Shown here: positions 25,524-34,271 of the stretch, one piece after another
How the letters are laid out: every line of letters begins with the position of its first letter
How positions within the stretch are numbered: the first letter of the stretch is position 1
From: Robertmurraya dakarensis
GTDB taxonomy: Bacteria; Bacillota; Bacilli; Bacillales; Cytobacillaceae
Assembly: GCF_900156875.1 (NCBI RefSeq)
Contig: NZ_LT707409.1
Span: 200,157-264,156, forward strand
Length of the DNA stretch: 64,000 nt
Reading direction: 5' to 3'
Translations under genes and position numbers: made by a program
Notes under the pieces: generated by a model
What the model was told of the DNA's origin: nothing
Database searches by the model: none
Seen by the model: only the letters and a program-made list of their open reading frames with translations

Positions 25524-26809
25524 AAAATGACGTGAACCGGTCGGTGCCAACTATGATCGATGTGAGAGTCGAAGAAACCCTAAGAAGACTCCCTCGCAAA
25601 AAAACAGTGAAGAAGAAAATTTATTACGGATTGTCTGCGGCAGCGGTTGCGGTGCTCATGACTTTCGGTTTGTCGGTTATATCACCTTCATTTGCGAACA
25701 CGATAAAAGAGATTCCCATTATTGGCTCAGCGTTTGAATTTGTTGGAAATATTGGCGTGAAAAAGGGAAAAGAAGAAGGTTTAACGACAGAACTTGGAGA
25801 ACAAATAGAGATTGATGGCCAGTTGATTACGTTTACGGAAACCCTGTACGACGGCGGTGAAATTCATATTGGCTATATTGCACAGCGGAATGAAGATAAC
25901 ACAAATCCTCATTTTATGAATCACCTCGAGTTGTTTATTGATGGGAAACGTATTGGAAGTTATGGCATGGGAGGAAATGAATCAAAAATTGAAAATGGGA
26001 TGTATGCAGGAACGATAAGCATACGTGTTCGGGAGGAAATTCCAGATTCTTTTGTGCTGGGGATTCGCCCTCATGAGGGAAAATCCTGGTCTGTTGAACT
26101 GCAAGTTGAAATGAAAGGAGAGCATCAAACTTTTATAGTGAATAAGGTAGAGCAAAATGATGACTTATCCATTTTATTTGATAAAGTAAATTTCTTTCCT
26201 ACTTCAACAGAAATATCTCTCCGTTTAGTTATGGATGAGGAAGCATTTTCTAAAAATAAATATAGAGACCTCGGCTATGTAGTGATTGATGATAAAGGAC
26301 GTGTTCTGCAGCCATTCAGCGGTGGTGGAGGAGGCGGCGGTCCTGTTAATGGAAAGGTTATTCACAATTTTAAGCAATACTATGAACCGTTGCAGCCAAC
26401 CCCCGAAACAATTACGATAAAGCCTTATTTAATGGATTTTAGTGAATCAGCTCCGACTAGAAAAAGAGTAAAATGGGAAGGAGAGAAAATCACGCTTTCT
26501 CAAGGTGAAATCGGTCATTTAACGGTATTGGAATCTAGTGAGGAAAATAACGTCAAAACGTTCACATATGAAGTACAGGGCGAAGATTTATATTCACAAG
26601 CAACCGCCATCTGGCTTGAAGATTCAAATGGTAATTGGTATCATTCTGAACAACCTGCGGTAAGGGTTGATGGAACTGTCAATCAATATCAAGTTTCATT
26701 TACAGAATTCCCGAGTTCTGACGATACGTATGTTTCAACAGTCAAAATGGATTCTCCGAACTTTATAGAAGAGTTGGAGACGACGATTGATTTTACAAAA
26801 ATAGATTAA
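25499..26809 (+). CDS. DUF4179 membrane protein, probable anti-sigma factor
   Basis: 436 residues. The first 45 residues form a cytoplasmic domain (WEQQLKNDVNRSVPTMIDVRV), one membrane helix lies at about 42-65, and a large extracellular beta-rich part follows. The segment FANTIKEIPIIGSAFEFVGNIG just after the helix is the DUF4179 hallmark. The gene overlaps the sigma gene, so it is the likely membrane anchor that holds the sigma factor inactive until an outside signal. A run of Gly codons (GGGGGGG, about base 26325) is a curiosity and a possible slippage site. A small hairpin with T4 (26808-26831) follows. Confidence 0.85.
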   Translation: MEKWEQQLKNDVNRSVPTMIDVRVEETLRRLPRKKTVKKKIYYGLSAAAVAVLMTFGLSVISPSFANTIKEIPIIGSAFEFVGNIGVKKGKEEGLTTELGEQIEIDGQLITFTETLYDGGEIHIGYIAQRNEDNTNPHFMNHLELFIDGKRIGSYGMGGNESKIENGMYAGTISIRVREEIPDSFVLGIRPHEGKSWSVELQVEMKGEHQTFIVNKVEQNDDLSILFDKVNFFPTSTEISLRLVMDEEAFSKNKYRDLGYVVIDDKGRVLQPFSGGGGGGGPVNGKVIHNFKQYYEPLQPTPETITIKPYLMDFSESAPTRKRVKWEGEKITLSQGEIGHLTVLESSEENNVKTFTYEVQGEDLYSQATAIWLEDSNGNWYHSEQPAVRVDGTVNQYQVSFTEFPSSDDTYVSTVKMDSPNFIEELETTIDFTKID

Positions 26810-26831
26810 GGGCACAGTTGTGTTCCCTTTT
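26808..26831 (+). terminator. Small terminator after the DUF4179 gene
   Basis: AAGGGCACA/TGTTCCCTT stem (one mismatch) with T4, beginning at the stop codon. A second hairpin (26848-26883, ATAGGGTGAG/CTCACCCTAT) belongs to the dispersed repeat. Confidence 0.6.
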
Positions 26832-26847
26832 AAAGGTTGCAATGCAA

Positions 26848-27156
26848 ATAGGGTGAGGAATCGGAGTGATTTTCTCACCCTATAAAATAGATGTTTCCTG
26901 TGGTTGAAAAATAAGAGGAAAAATTCCGCTTAAATAGGGAAATAGCCATAATTCCTTAAAGATAAGGGGAGCTTTTCCGTCTATATGAACAAAATCTTTG
27001 TATTTTGCCTTTTTTACAGAAGTTAACGGGAAAAGCTCCCCTTATATCAGCTTCTTCAGCCTCCTCTCAATACATTAGAGGGAAATTCTCCACCTATAAA
27101 TTCTCCGAATCTATTCCCAGGCTTTTTCACAAGTTATTTAACCAGTTTTATTCACC
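26848..27156. repeat. Dispersed palindrome-rich repeat, copy 2
   Basis: About 310 bases matching 13149-13507 in the same orientation and block order, with many substitutions and small indels. AAGGGGAGCTTTTCCG (about 26966) and CGGGAAAAGCTCCCCTT (about 27028) are near-perfect inverted repeats and could pair over a loop of about 45 bases. It has no coding content; a 149-codon frame over it lacks a ribosome site. The remaining gap up to the transporter gene (27157-27290) shows nothing more. Confidence 0.75.
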
Positions 27157-27290
27157 TTTTTCAAAAGAGAACCCGTTATGGGGAACGCGGCAATTCATAC
27201 CCGAAGCAAGGAATAATGATACTCTTAAAAATTATCAATCCATTTTACCTCTCCTTGTGATATTATTTTTATTCAGGGGGAGAAGTAGAG

Positions 27291-28175
27291 ATGAAACAAT
27301 ACATTGGCGATGGAATGCTGCTTATTACTGCGCTCGTATGGGGCAGTGGATTTGTTGTGACCGCTATTGCACTAGAATATTTAACGGCTTTTCAAGTAAT
27401 GGCAGGTCGATTTGTACTTGCTACACTAATTCTGACCATCCTTTTTGGCCATAAGTTCAAAAAGTTCAATAAAGCTGTCGTGTGGAAAGGTGCTACAATA
27501 GGGGTATTTTTATTTATTGGTTTTGCTTTGCAGACAGTCGGTTTAGAATATACAACACCTTCAAAAAATGCATTTTTAACAGCGGTCAATGTGGTGGTTG
27601 TCCCAATGATTGCTTATCTTGTTTATAAACGGAGAATTGATCGATATGAATTGACAGGGTCCTTTTTAGCGCTTGCGGGAATTGGATTCTTATCATTGCA
27701 AGGTTCTTTAACGATCAATATTGGGGATGCACTATCCCTTGCATGTGCAGTAGCGTTTGCTTTTGATATTTTTTATACGAATCTATTTGTTAAAAAAGAA
27801 GACGCGATTTCGCTGACAATCGTACAATTTATAACGGCTTCTTTGCTCAGTGTCATTACGGTGCTGATTCAAGGAGATATCCCAACTTCGTTTGAAAAAG
27901 AAGCGGTCTTTTCGATCGTCTATTTAGCTGTTTTTTCAACGACGATCGCCTATATTTTCCAAAATGTAGCTTTTAAATATACGACAGCCACAAAGGCGGC
28001 AATTATTTTATCACTTGAATCTTTTTTCGGGATGGTATTGTCCGTATTATTCCTCCACGAAATACTGACGGGCCGGATGGTGCTGGGGGCCGTATTGATC
28101 ATGGTCGCCATCTTAATCGCTGAAGTAAAGCCGGTTTTCCGGAAGAAGCCTATTGCGGAGAATGTCGGTAAATAA
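27291..28175 (+). CDS. DMT-family (EamA) transporter
   Basis: 294 residues with ten membrane helices formed by two EamA repeats (about 5-140 and 150-285). Typical family segments are ALVWGSGFVVTAIALEYL, ARF-type AGRFVLATLI and the second-repeat ESFFGMVLSVLFLHEILTG. ATG at 27291 follows GGGGAGAAG. EamA proteins export amino acids or other metabolites; the substrate is not evident. Transcribed alone and ended by a T9 terminator. Confidence 0.9.
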   Translation: MKQYIGDGMLLITALVWGSGFVVTAIALEYLTAFQVMAGRFVLATLILTILFGHKFKKFNKAVVWKGATIGVFLFIGFALQTVGLEYTTPSKNAFLTAVNVVVVPMIAYLVYKRRIDRYELTGSFLALAGIGFLSLQGSLTINIGDALSLACAVAFAFDIFYTNLFVKKEDAISLTIVQFITASLLSVITVLIQGDIPTSFEKEAVFSIVYLAVFSTTIAYIFQNVAFKYTTATKAAIILSLESFFGMVLSVLFLHEILTGRMVLGAVLIMVAILIAEVKPVFRKKPIAENVGK

Positions 28176-28237
28176 ATAGATTAGGTCATTTATTTTGTTT
28201 TGAGTGTCACGTTACAGATATAAATAAATCGTTTATT

Positions 28238-28269
28238 AAAAGGTCAGGGGGCTCCAGGCCTTTTTTTTT
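28238..28269 (+). terminator. Rho-independent terminator
   Basis: AGG-C-GGGG/CTCC-G-CCT-type stem followed by nine T residues. Confidence 0.75.
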
Positions 28270-28333
28270 GGTGAAGGGAAGGCATAAAATCAAGATTCCT
28301 CGTCATTCAATTGCAGAATGAGCCGCTAAGGAA

Positions 28334-28450
28334 CATATCTTATAGCATTTCGGCTTTATTCAGATTATTTGAGAGTTATATTAAGATATGGTCTGGACCA
28401 ACCCTCCTGAGAAGGAATAGAATAACTAGAGCCCTGAATAAGCCCGAAAT
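28334..28450. other. Structured non-coding region before the BCCT gene
   Basis: Two interlocking inverted repeats are visible: ATTTCGGCTTTATTCAG (28347-28363) with CTGAATAAGCCCGAAAT (28434-28450), 15 of 17 paired; and CATATCTTA (28334-28342) with TAAGATATG (28382-28390). A TGGTC/GACCA mini-hairpin lies inside. The two long pairings cannot both form as simple nested stems, so they are alternatives or a pseudoknot. It could be a relic of a small inverted-repeat element or a leader RNA. The rest of the gap to 28760 shows no gene. Confidence 0.45.
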
Positions 28451-28760
28451 ATGCATGTGATTGCTGAAACATTTTTTGGTATAGTTTAATTATTCCTCTT
28501 AAAAGCCTATAAAAAATCCATAGTAAATACCTCTGCCGTATTTAATCTGTCTAATCATCGTATTCCCAAAGAGATGGACAATGGTAATTTTTAAGATTGT
28601 AAGAAAATGCGTAGACGCAATTTTTATACGGGTTCGTTATATGAGTATTATTTCTTCTCTCCAAAAAAAAATTTCAACACATGGTTTTGCATTTTATATG
28701 TTCACCAATTGAAGGAAGAACCCTCTGCGACTAAATCAAAGATGGGAGTTAAAATTTAAT

Positions 28761-30317
28761 ATGAGAAATGCTTCAATTGTTTTTTACGTATCATTAGCCA
28801 TTATGGCTGGTCTTGTTTTAATGGGCATTACAATGCCTGCAGCATTAGAAAGTATCACGAGTACTGCACAAGGGATGATTACTGATTCATTTGGGTGGTA
28901 TTATCTAATCATCGTTTCATTGTTTGTGTTTGTATGTTTTTATTTATTAGTAAGTCCAATTGGCCGGATAAAGCTCGGGAAACAGGAGGACAAGCCTGAG
29001 TTTTCCCGCCCAACTTGGCTTGCAATGCTATTTAGTGCAGGTGTGGGAATTGGATTGATTTTTTATGGTACAGCGGAACCAATTAGTCATTATGCCGTTA
29101 GTTCTCCAACAGGGCAAGAAGGCACGGCTCAAGGGATTAAGGATGCGATGAGGTTTACTTTCTTCCATTGGGGAATCCATGCATGGGCAATCTATGGTTC
29201 GGTTGCATTGGCTTTGGCTTATTTTACTTTCCGAAAAGGGGAGCTGAGCTTAATTAGCAGGACGTTAAGACCGCTGATTGGGAAACATGCAGATGGATTT
29301 ATTGGAAAGGCTATCGATGTCATAGCAGTCATTTCTACGGTTATTGGGGTAGCCACAACTTTGGGATTTGGTGCCATGCAAATTAACGGTGGACTGTCAT
29401 ACCTATTTGGGATATCTAGTACGATGACAAGCCAAACCATCATCATTCTTGCTGTTACAGTGTTATTTATGATTTCGGCCTTAACAGGTCTAAGCAAAGG
29501 GATTAAAATTTTAAGTAATGTAAATATGGGGCTTTCGGCTGTCCTCTTCTTGATTGTATTTATTTTTGGACCGACTATTTTTACACTTAACTTATTTACA
29601 GATACGGTAGGGGCTTATATGCAAAACTTTATTAACATGAGTTTACGCATGGCGCCTGTGAGTGAAGAAGGACGCAGCTGGATTAATGGTTGGACTATCT
29701 TTTATTGGGCATGGTGGATTGCATGGGCTCCATTCGTTGGTGTCTTTATTGCTAGAGTATCAAAAGGTCGAACGATTCGTGAGTTTGTTGTATGTGTCTT
29801 ACTTGTTCCTTCACTTATTGGATTCCTTTGGTTTTCTACGTTTGGAAGTGCAGCAATTGTCACTGAAACTTCAGGGCTGATGTCCATTTCAACATTAGGT
29901 GCTGAGGAATCACTTTTCGGAGTGTTAGAAGGTTTTCCAATGGGCTTAGTTTTATCACTATTAGCTATTTTAATCATTGTCACATTCTTTGTTACATCGG
30001 CAGACTCTGGTACATTTGTTTTAGGGATGATGACAACAAATGGATCTCAAAATCCGAGCACAGCCATCAAAGTGATTTGGGGAGTTTTTCTTTCCGTAAC
30101 GTCGATCGTTCTGCTTTATTCTGGAGGCTTGCAAGCTCTTGAAAACACTATGATCATTGCGGCCCTTCCATTTTCAGCCATTATGGTGTTAATGGTCGCA
30201 AGCTTACTCAAGTCTTTAAAACAGGAAGCAAAAGAGCTCGGACTCGCACAGTTAAAAATGGAACGAAAGAAACTGGCTGAGGATCAAATGAAAGAGGATG
30301 TTAAGGAAGCTATATAA
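28761..30317 (+). CDS. BCCT-family betaine/choline/carnitine transporter
   Basis: 518 residues with twelve membrane helices. The BCCT signature in helix 8 is clear: GWTIFYWAWWIAWAPFVGVF, then IARVSKGRTIREF. Further markers are LFSAGVGIGLIFYGTAEP near residue 90 and FVTSADSGTFVLGM near 410. The nearest Bacillus relative is OpuD. The Gly-rich FSAGVGIGLIFYG is typical of sodium- or proton-coupled importers of quaternary ammonium compounds used as osmoprotectants. The C-terminus is long, charged and helical (KQEAKELGLAQLKMERK), which in this family often senses osmotic stress. It is transcribed alone, with a structured upstream region and a strong terminator downstream. Confidence 0.9.
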   Translation: MRNASIVFYVSLAIMAGLVLMGITMPAALESITSTAQGMITDSFGWYYLIIVSLFVFVCFYLLVSPIGRIKLGKQEDKPEFSRPTWLAMLFSAGVGIGLIFYGTAEPISHYAVSSPTGQEGTAQGIKDAMRFTFFHWGIHAWAIYGSVALALAYFTFRKGELSLISRTLRPLIGKHADGFIGKAIDVIAVISTVIGVATTLGFGAMQINGGLSYLFGISSTMTSQTIIILAVTVLFMISALTGLSKGIKILSNVNMGLSAVLFLIVFIFGPTIFTLNLFTDTVGAYMQNFINMSLRMAPVSEEGRSWINGWTIFYWAWWIAWAPFVGVFIARVSKGRTIREFVVCVLLVPSLIGFLWFSTFGSAAIVTETSGLMSISTLGAEESLFGVLEGFPMGLVLSLLAILIIVTFFVTSADSGTFVLGMMTTNGSQNPSTAIKVIWGVFLSVTSIVLLYSGGLQALENTMIIAALPFSAIMVLMVASLLKSLKQEAKELGLAQLKMERKKLAEDQMKEDVKEAI

Positions 30318-30324
30318 TGAAACA

Positions 30325-30371
30325 AAACAAGCACCGTCTCAACTTCGGCTGGGACGGTGTTTGTTTTATTT
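30325..30371. terminator. Strong terminator between convergent genes
   Basis: AACAAGCACCGTC/GACGGTGTTTGTT stem with T-rich tail, between the BCCT and hprK-like genes. Confidence 0.88.
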
Positions 30372-30384
30372 TATCTCCGCGTAT

Positions 30385-31311
30385 TTATAATTTCGAAATG
30401 TCTGCCTCAATCCTGCTCATGAATTCTTCAGCTGCGCTGTATCCTTGTTCTTTTAAGTACCAGTTATTTGCAGCCGCCTCAATTAACCCCGCCACATCAC
30501 GACCAGGCTGAAGCTGGATTTCGATGGAAGGAATCTTAACCCCCATATAGTCCATATCATGGAATTCCTGTTCCAAGTCATTATACAAGGCATCCTTTTC
30601 CCATTTTGTTAAATGGATATCAAGAGCGATTCGTGTTTCCTCCTGAAAAGCTTTACGGCCGTATAAGCGAACCACATTCAGCAGCCCAATACTGCGAAGA
30701 GCTAAAAACTCTCTTGTTTTCTCGTCATGTGTACCTAGTATTGTTTGCGCACTAAGCTTCTTTAAGATCACAATATCATCGGCAACCAGACGGTGTCCGC
30801 GGCGAATTAATGTGTGCGCTGTTTCACTTTTGCCTACTCCGGAACTTCCCCGAAGTAAAATCCCAATGCCTGACACATTCATACAAACTCCGTGTACGGC
30901 CATTTCAGGTGCTAATTCCTTTGTTAAAAATGCGTCTAATTTGGTGATGAATTCAGACGTTGTCTCAGGCTTTTTAGTGATTAACAAGGGGATACCTTGT
31001 TCTGTACAATGGTGAATCAAATAGGTAAGGCCTTCTTCACCAGCGGTTACAATAAAACAGGGAGGATGGTAGTGGACAATATTTCCAATTCTGTATTTCC
31101 GTTCTTCGTGGCTTAATTTTAATAAATAAGTAATTTCCTTTTTTCCTAGAATTTGAACTTGCTCGGTGGGGAAAAAATCAAAATGACCAACAAATTCAAG
31201 GCCTGGACGATGCACACGCGGCTGCGTAATCACTCTCTGAAGTTGGTCTTCACCAGCAAGTACCTTCAATGAAAACTTCTGAGCCAAGTTTTCAACCGTT
31301 ATCTTTTTCAC
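30385..31311 (-). CDS. HPr kinase/phosphorylase paralogue
   Basis: 308 residues, the usual HprK length. The N-terminal domain and the P-loop kinase domain are both present: His140 in AVHGVCMN, Walker A GSSGVGKS (155-162) and RLVADDIVILKK. The family signature (usually EIRGLGIINV) reads ALRSIGLLNV, with the Glu and Gly changed, and the segment before it is also divergent. The C-terminus lacks the acidic tail of B. subtilis HprK. It stands alone with no lgt gene, while the standard Bacillus hprK is followed by lgt. So this is probably a second, diverged HprK that acts on HPr, Crh or another target; whether it keeps kinase and phosphorylase activity is open. Confidence 0.8.
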   Translation of the reverse strand: MKKITVENLAQKFSLKVLAGEDQLQRVITQPRVHRPGLEFVGHFDFFPTEQVQILGKKEITYLLKLSHEERKYRIGNIVHYHPPCFIVTAGEEGLTYLIHHCTEQGIPLLITKKPETTSEFITKLDAFLTKELAPEMAVHGVCMNVSGIGILLRGSSGVGKSETAHTLIRRGHRLVADDIVILKKLSAQTILGTHDEKTREFLALRSIGLLNVVRLYGRKAFQEETRIALDIHLTKWEKDALYNDLEQEFHDMDYMGVKIPSIEIQLQPGRDVAGLIEAAANNWYLKEQGYSAAEEFMSRIEADISKL

Positions 31312-31900
31312 CCTATACTCACGTCCTATTTGCGATTTTATTAATAGATTATACTTTAGTTTAGTGGAAGCGTCATCATTTATGCATTGGTTGTTCCAAA
31401 AGAGGAATATTTAACCTAATTCGGCATTTAATTTTACATTTCATGCTAAAAATATTATTAAATAATATAACAATATATGAATCGCGGAAAAAGAATAAGC
31501 TTAATATGGATAGGGAGTAGGAATTTTATTTAGAAATAAAGGGAATCCTTAAGGATGAACATATAATAGAAGAAGTAGGAATTTAATTTAAATATTACTT
31601 TTATATAATATTTAAAAAATTCAAAATTATTTGACTCTAAATCTAGTATCATGCTAAACTCAACATATCGGTATGGGATACCGGCTATTAGTATTATTGG
31701 CAATATCTTTTGTAACAACGTTAGCAGTTATGTTCTTATTTTGGTAGTTATTAAAGCGTTTTCACAAGTGTCGTAAAATGAAATCTAGTGAAGTGGCGGT
31801 GATAGAAAAGAAGTTTGTATGTTGAAGGTTACAAACGATTTTTATAATTTCTAGAAGCAGTTGACCAATCAAGTGTTAATTAAGAAAGGGAGATGAAGAA
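31312..31900. other. Long AT-rich intergenic region with cre-like site
   Basis: No gene was found in these 589 bases. A perfect palindrome ATATTATT-A-AATAATAT lies at 31452-31468. TTAAAGCGTTTTCA at 31751-31764, read on the minus strand as TGAAAACGCTTTAA, fits the CcpA cre consensus except for one position, 137 bases before the TRAP binding-protein gene. A minus-strand frame at 31530-31718 has only AT-rich content and no ribosome site. Confidence 0.45.
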
Positions 31901-32989
31901 TTGAAAGTGAGGAAGTTCTTCTTATTTACAATATTTATTATGATTCTTACTCTAGTTGGCTGCAGTTCAAGCTCATCCAACGAGGCAAAAGATAGTGAAA
32001 CAGAAGGCGAAAATGGAGAAACAGGTGAAAAGATTACATTAAAATTGGGAACTTACTTTGCTAACACGTCAACAGTTTGGACAGGTTACACCGAGCCTTG
32101 GATCAAAAGGGTGGAGGAACTAACGGATGGGAAAGTTGAGTTCGATGTTTATCCTTCAGAGCAGTTAGGAAAAGCTCACGATATGCTCAAATTGACAAGA
32201 GACCGTGTAATGGATATCGGTGTTTATCCTACGAACTATTTTCCAGATAATATGCCACTAGGAAATATGTTGGCTGGTATGCCTAATCTAAGTGAGTCTG
32301 TTAGTCAAGGAACCCGTGCTTTTAATGAACTAGTTCAGACGAATGCTGAGTTTTTAGAAACAGATTATCTAAAAAATGGTGTAAGACCGATTATGACTCT
32401 AGTATCGCCTACCTTTGAGGTTTGGACTACGGGTAAAGAAATTCGTGTTCCAGAGGATTTGAATGGACTGAAAGTTAGAACTCCCGGCGGGGTTACAAAT
32501 GAAGTTTACGAATACATGGGAGTAGTGCCTGTGGCTGTCCCTCATCCTGAGGTATATGAAGCGATTGAGAAGGGGGTTATTGAAGCACATACTGCTTACA
32601 GTAACTCGTTAATAAGTAATGGAACTCATGAACTTTTAAAATATGCGATATACCCTCATATTGGAACGGCTATTCATGCCTTACATATCAATGAAGAGGT
32701 TTGGCAAAGTCTGCCTAAGGACGTACAAGATGCGATGATCCTTGCAGGTGAAGAGGCTATGGATAGAATGGGTGAATTATATCTTGAAGAAGAAGTGAAA
32801 TTCCAAGAAGAATTCAAAGCTGCTGGCGGTACAATTGCAGAATTAACTCCTGAAGAAGAGGAAAAATGGAGAAATATCACAGAAGAATTCACAAAAGTAT
32901 GGCTGGAGGAGCACAAATCCGATGGTCCTCCATATGAAGAAGTTTTGAATCAGTATAAAGAGCTTCTTGAAAAATACAAAGATAGCTAA
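31901..32989 (+). CDS. TRAP transporter substrate-binding lipoprotein (DctP family)
   Basis: 362 residues, with start TTG at 31901 behind AAAGGGAGATG. A lipoprotein signal ends in LVGC (Cys21), followed by a Ser/Glu-rich linker. The DctP fold is clear: WIKRVEELTDGKVEFDVYPSEQLG, then DLNGLKVRTPGG with the carboxylate-binding Arg typical of the family, then VPHPEVYEAIEKGVIEAHTAY. It should capture an organic acid outside the membrane for a tripartite ATP-independent transporter. No dctQ or dctM gene adjoins it; a terminator follows directly and the next genes are unrelated. It is only distantly related to the three binding proteins after 52 kb. Confidence 0.9.
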   Translation: MKVRKFFLFTIFIMILTLVGCSSSSSNEAKDSETEGENGETGEKITLKLGTYFANTSTVWTGYTEPWIKRVEELTDGKVEFDVYPSEQLGKAHDMLKLTRDRVMDIGVYPTNYFPDNMPLGNMLAGMPNLSESVSQGTRAFNELVQTNAEFLETDYLKNGVRPIMTLVSPTFEVWTTGKEIRVPEDLNGLKVRTPGGVTNEVYEYMGVVPVAVPHPEVYEAIEKGVIEAHTAYSNSLISNGTHELLKYAIYPHIGTAIHALHINEEVWQSLPKDVQDAMILAGEEAMDRMGELYLEEEVKFQEEFKAAGGTIAELTPEEEEKWRNITEEFTKVWLEEHKSDGPPYEEVLNQYKELLEKYKDS

Positions 32990-32994
32990 TGATA

Positions 32995-33040
32995 AAAGAA
33001 ACCAATTTCGAATAATTTATTTGAAATTGGTTTCTTTAAT
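32995..33040 (+). terminator. Strong terminator after the DctP gene
   Basis: A 15-base perfect stem AAAGAAACCAATTTC/GAAATTGGTTTCTTT. Confidence 0.9.
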
Positions 33041-33105
33041 AATGTTAAAGGTGGAAATGCCCTAATATCAGCTGCGGTTAGGTAAGTTGCAATGACATAC
33101 TTCCT

Positions 33106-33307
33106 TTATTCAACGATCTCCCAAAACTGGGTAACGACCTTTGAGATGGGTTCATTTTTTAATTTTAAAAAGACGGGCTCCACGCTGAAATTAAATTCTT
33201 TAAGTTCATAAAGAAATGTTTGGTCTGCCAAATGCGATGAATAATGCTTTTGAAATGCTGCCCTGTTTAACAATTTCTTTGAAATAGTGTAATTGTCGAA
33301 TGTCCAT
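33106..33307 (-). pseudogene. LysR-type regulator remnant with internal deletion
   Basis: Reading on the minus strand from ATG 33307, MDIRQLHYFKEIVKQGSISKA is the standard start of a LysR helix-turn-helix domain. The frame stops about 13 codons later. In another frame, EFNFSVEPVFLKLKNEPIS, then KVVTQFWEIVE and a stop at 33106, gives a typical LysR C-terminal end. About 240 residues between are missing. The gene it once regulated may be the neighbouring YczE-type gene, which starts 116 bases away in the opposite direction. A clear relic with no function. Confidence 0.75.
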
Positions 33308-33422
33308 TGTGTTTCTCCATTATATGTTTTTTCATATGATTAGTTTATCATTTATATATTATTTATATCTTGAATTCAATGTTATATTTAATTCTATATT
33401 CTTATAGAAGGTGAGAGGGACA

Positions 33423-34091
33423 ATGAATCATTTTAGTAGAACGTTGAAGAGGCTTCTAATATATGTGCTTGGCTTATTTTTTTTGTCGCTGGGTGTTAGC
33501 TTGTCCATTATAGCAGGATTTGGGGTATCACCGGTTTCGTCACTAGCGTGTGCAGGTGCGCTGACAATCGGTATATCGGTGGGTACTACCACGGTTATGG
33601 CAAATGTCCTGTATATTATAGTTCAACTCATCTTAACTAGACGAAGGCAGTTAAATGAATTTGCAGGTCAGTTTATCATTTCGTTTTTATTTGGGTTCTT
33701 CATGGATGCCACACTCCTCCTAGTCCAACTCTTTCCAACGCCTGAAACCATCTTTATGCGAAGTGTTTATCTCATAATCAGTTTATTTATAGTAGCAATT
33801 GGTTTATTGGGTTATACAACAGCGAAACTTCCGTTAATGCCGTATGATGCATTAACGTATGCCATCAGTGAAAAATTTAATGTAAAATTTGGTAAAGCCA
33901 AAATATCAAGTGATTTAATTAATGTCGGTGTGGCAGGTGCAATATGTTTATTTTTCCTGGGGTCACTCGGTTCAATCGGAATCGGTACACTTATCGCGGC
34001 CTATTTCATTGGTAAAATCTTAGGCTGGATGATCCCGCATTATCAGCAGCATCTTAAACAATGGGCTTTTGAAACGAGGAAAGCGGCTTAA
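33423..34091 (+). CDS. YczE/YyaS/YitT-family membrane protein
   Basis: 222 residues with five to six membrane helices. The N-terminal LGLFFLSLGVSLSIIAGFGVSP and the later KLPLMPYDALTYAISEK segment are typical of the YczE group. ATG 33423 has AAGGTG upstream; the GTG 12 bases earlier is less likely. In B. subtilis, yczE lies next to cystine transport genes; here tcyP follows 180 bases later. The function of the family is not settled. A LysR relic stands divergently upstream. Confidence 0.85.
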   Translation: MNHFSRTLKRLLIYVLGLFFLSLGVSLSIIAGFGVSPVSSLACAGALTIGISVGTTTVMANVLYIIVQLILTRRRQLNEFAGQFIISFLFGFFMDATLLLVQLFPTPETIFMRSVYLIISLFIVAIGLLGYTTAKLPLMPYDALTYAISEKFNVKFGKAKISSDLINVGVAGAICLFFLGSLGSIGIGTLIAAYFIGKILGWMIPHYQQHLKQWAFETRKAA

Positions 34092-34154
34092 CGATAATAT
34101 TCAGTTACCTGCTTGTACATGTTTTTTAGTAACAATAAAGGTTAAGAGATTCCC

Positions 34155-34177
34155 GCTGTCGGATGACAGCTTTTTTA
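34155..34177 (+). terminator. Terminator after the YczE-type gene
   Basis: GCTGTC-GGAT-GACAGC stem and loop followed by seven T residues. Confidence 0.85.
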
Positions 34178-34271
34178 TTGAAAACCTTTGGAATATTCGA
34201 AGATATAATCATGCAAACTAAGAAAAAAATATGTATCTTCAAAAAAATCTTTCATTAAAGAAGGGATCAAC

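Noticed and set aside
27005..27454. 149-codon plus-strand frame
   Set aside because: It lies on the dispersed repeat and the start of the EamA transporter, has no ribosome site, and its residues look like a shadow translation.
31530..31718. 62-codon minus-strand frame in the hprK-DctP gap
   Set aside because: Composition is Phe/Tyr/Ile-rich as expected from AT-rich DNA; no ribosome site.
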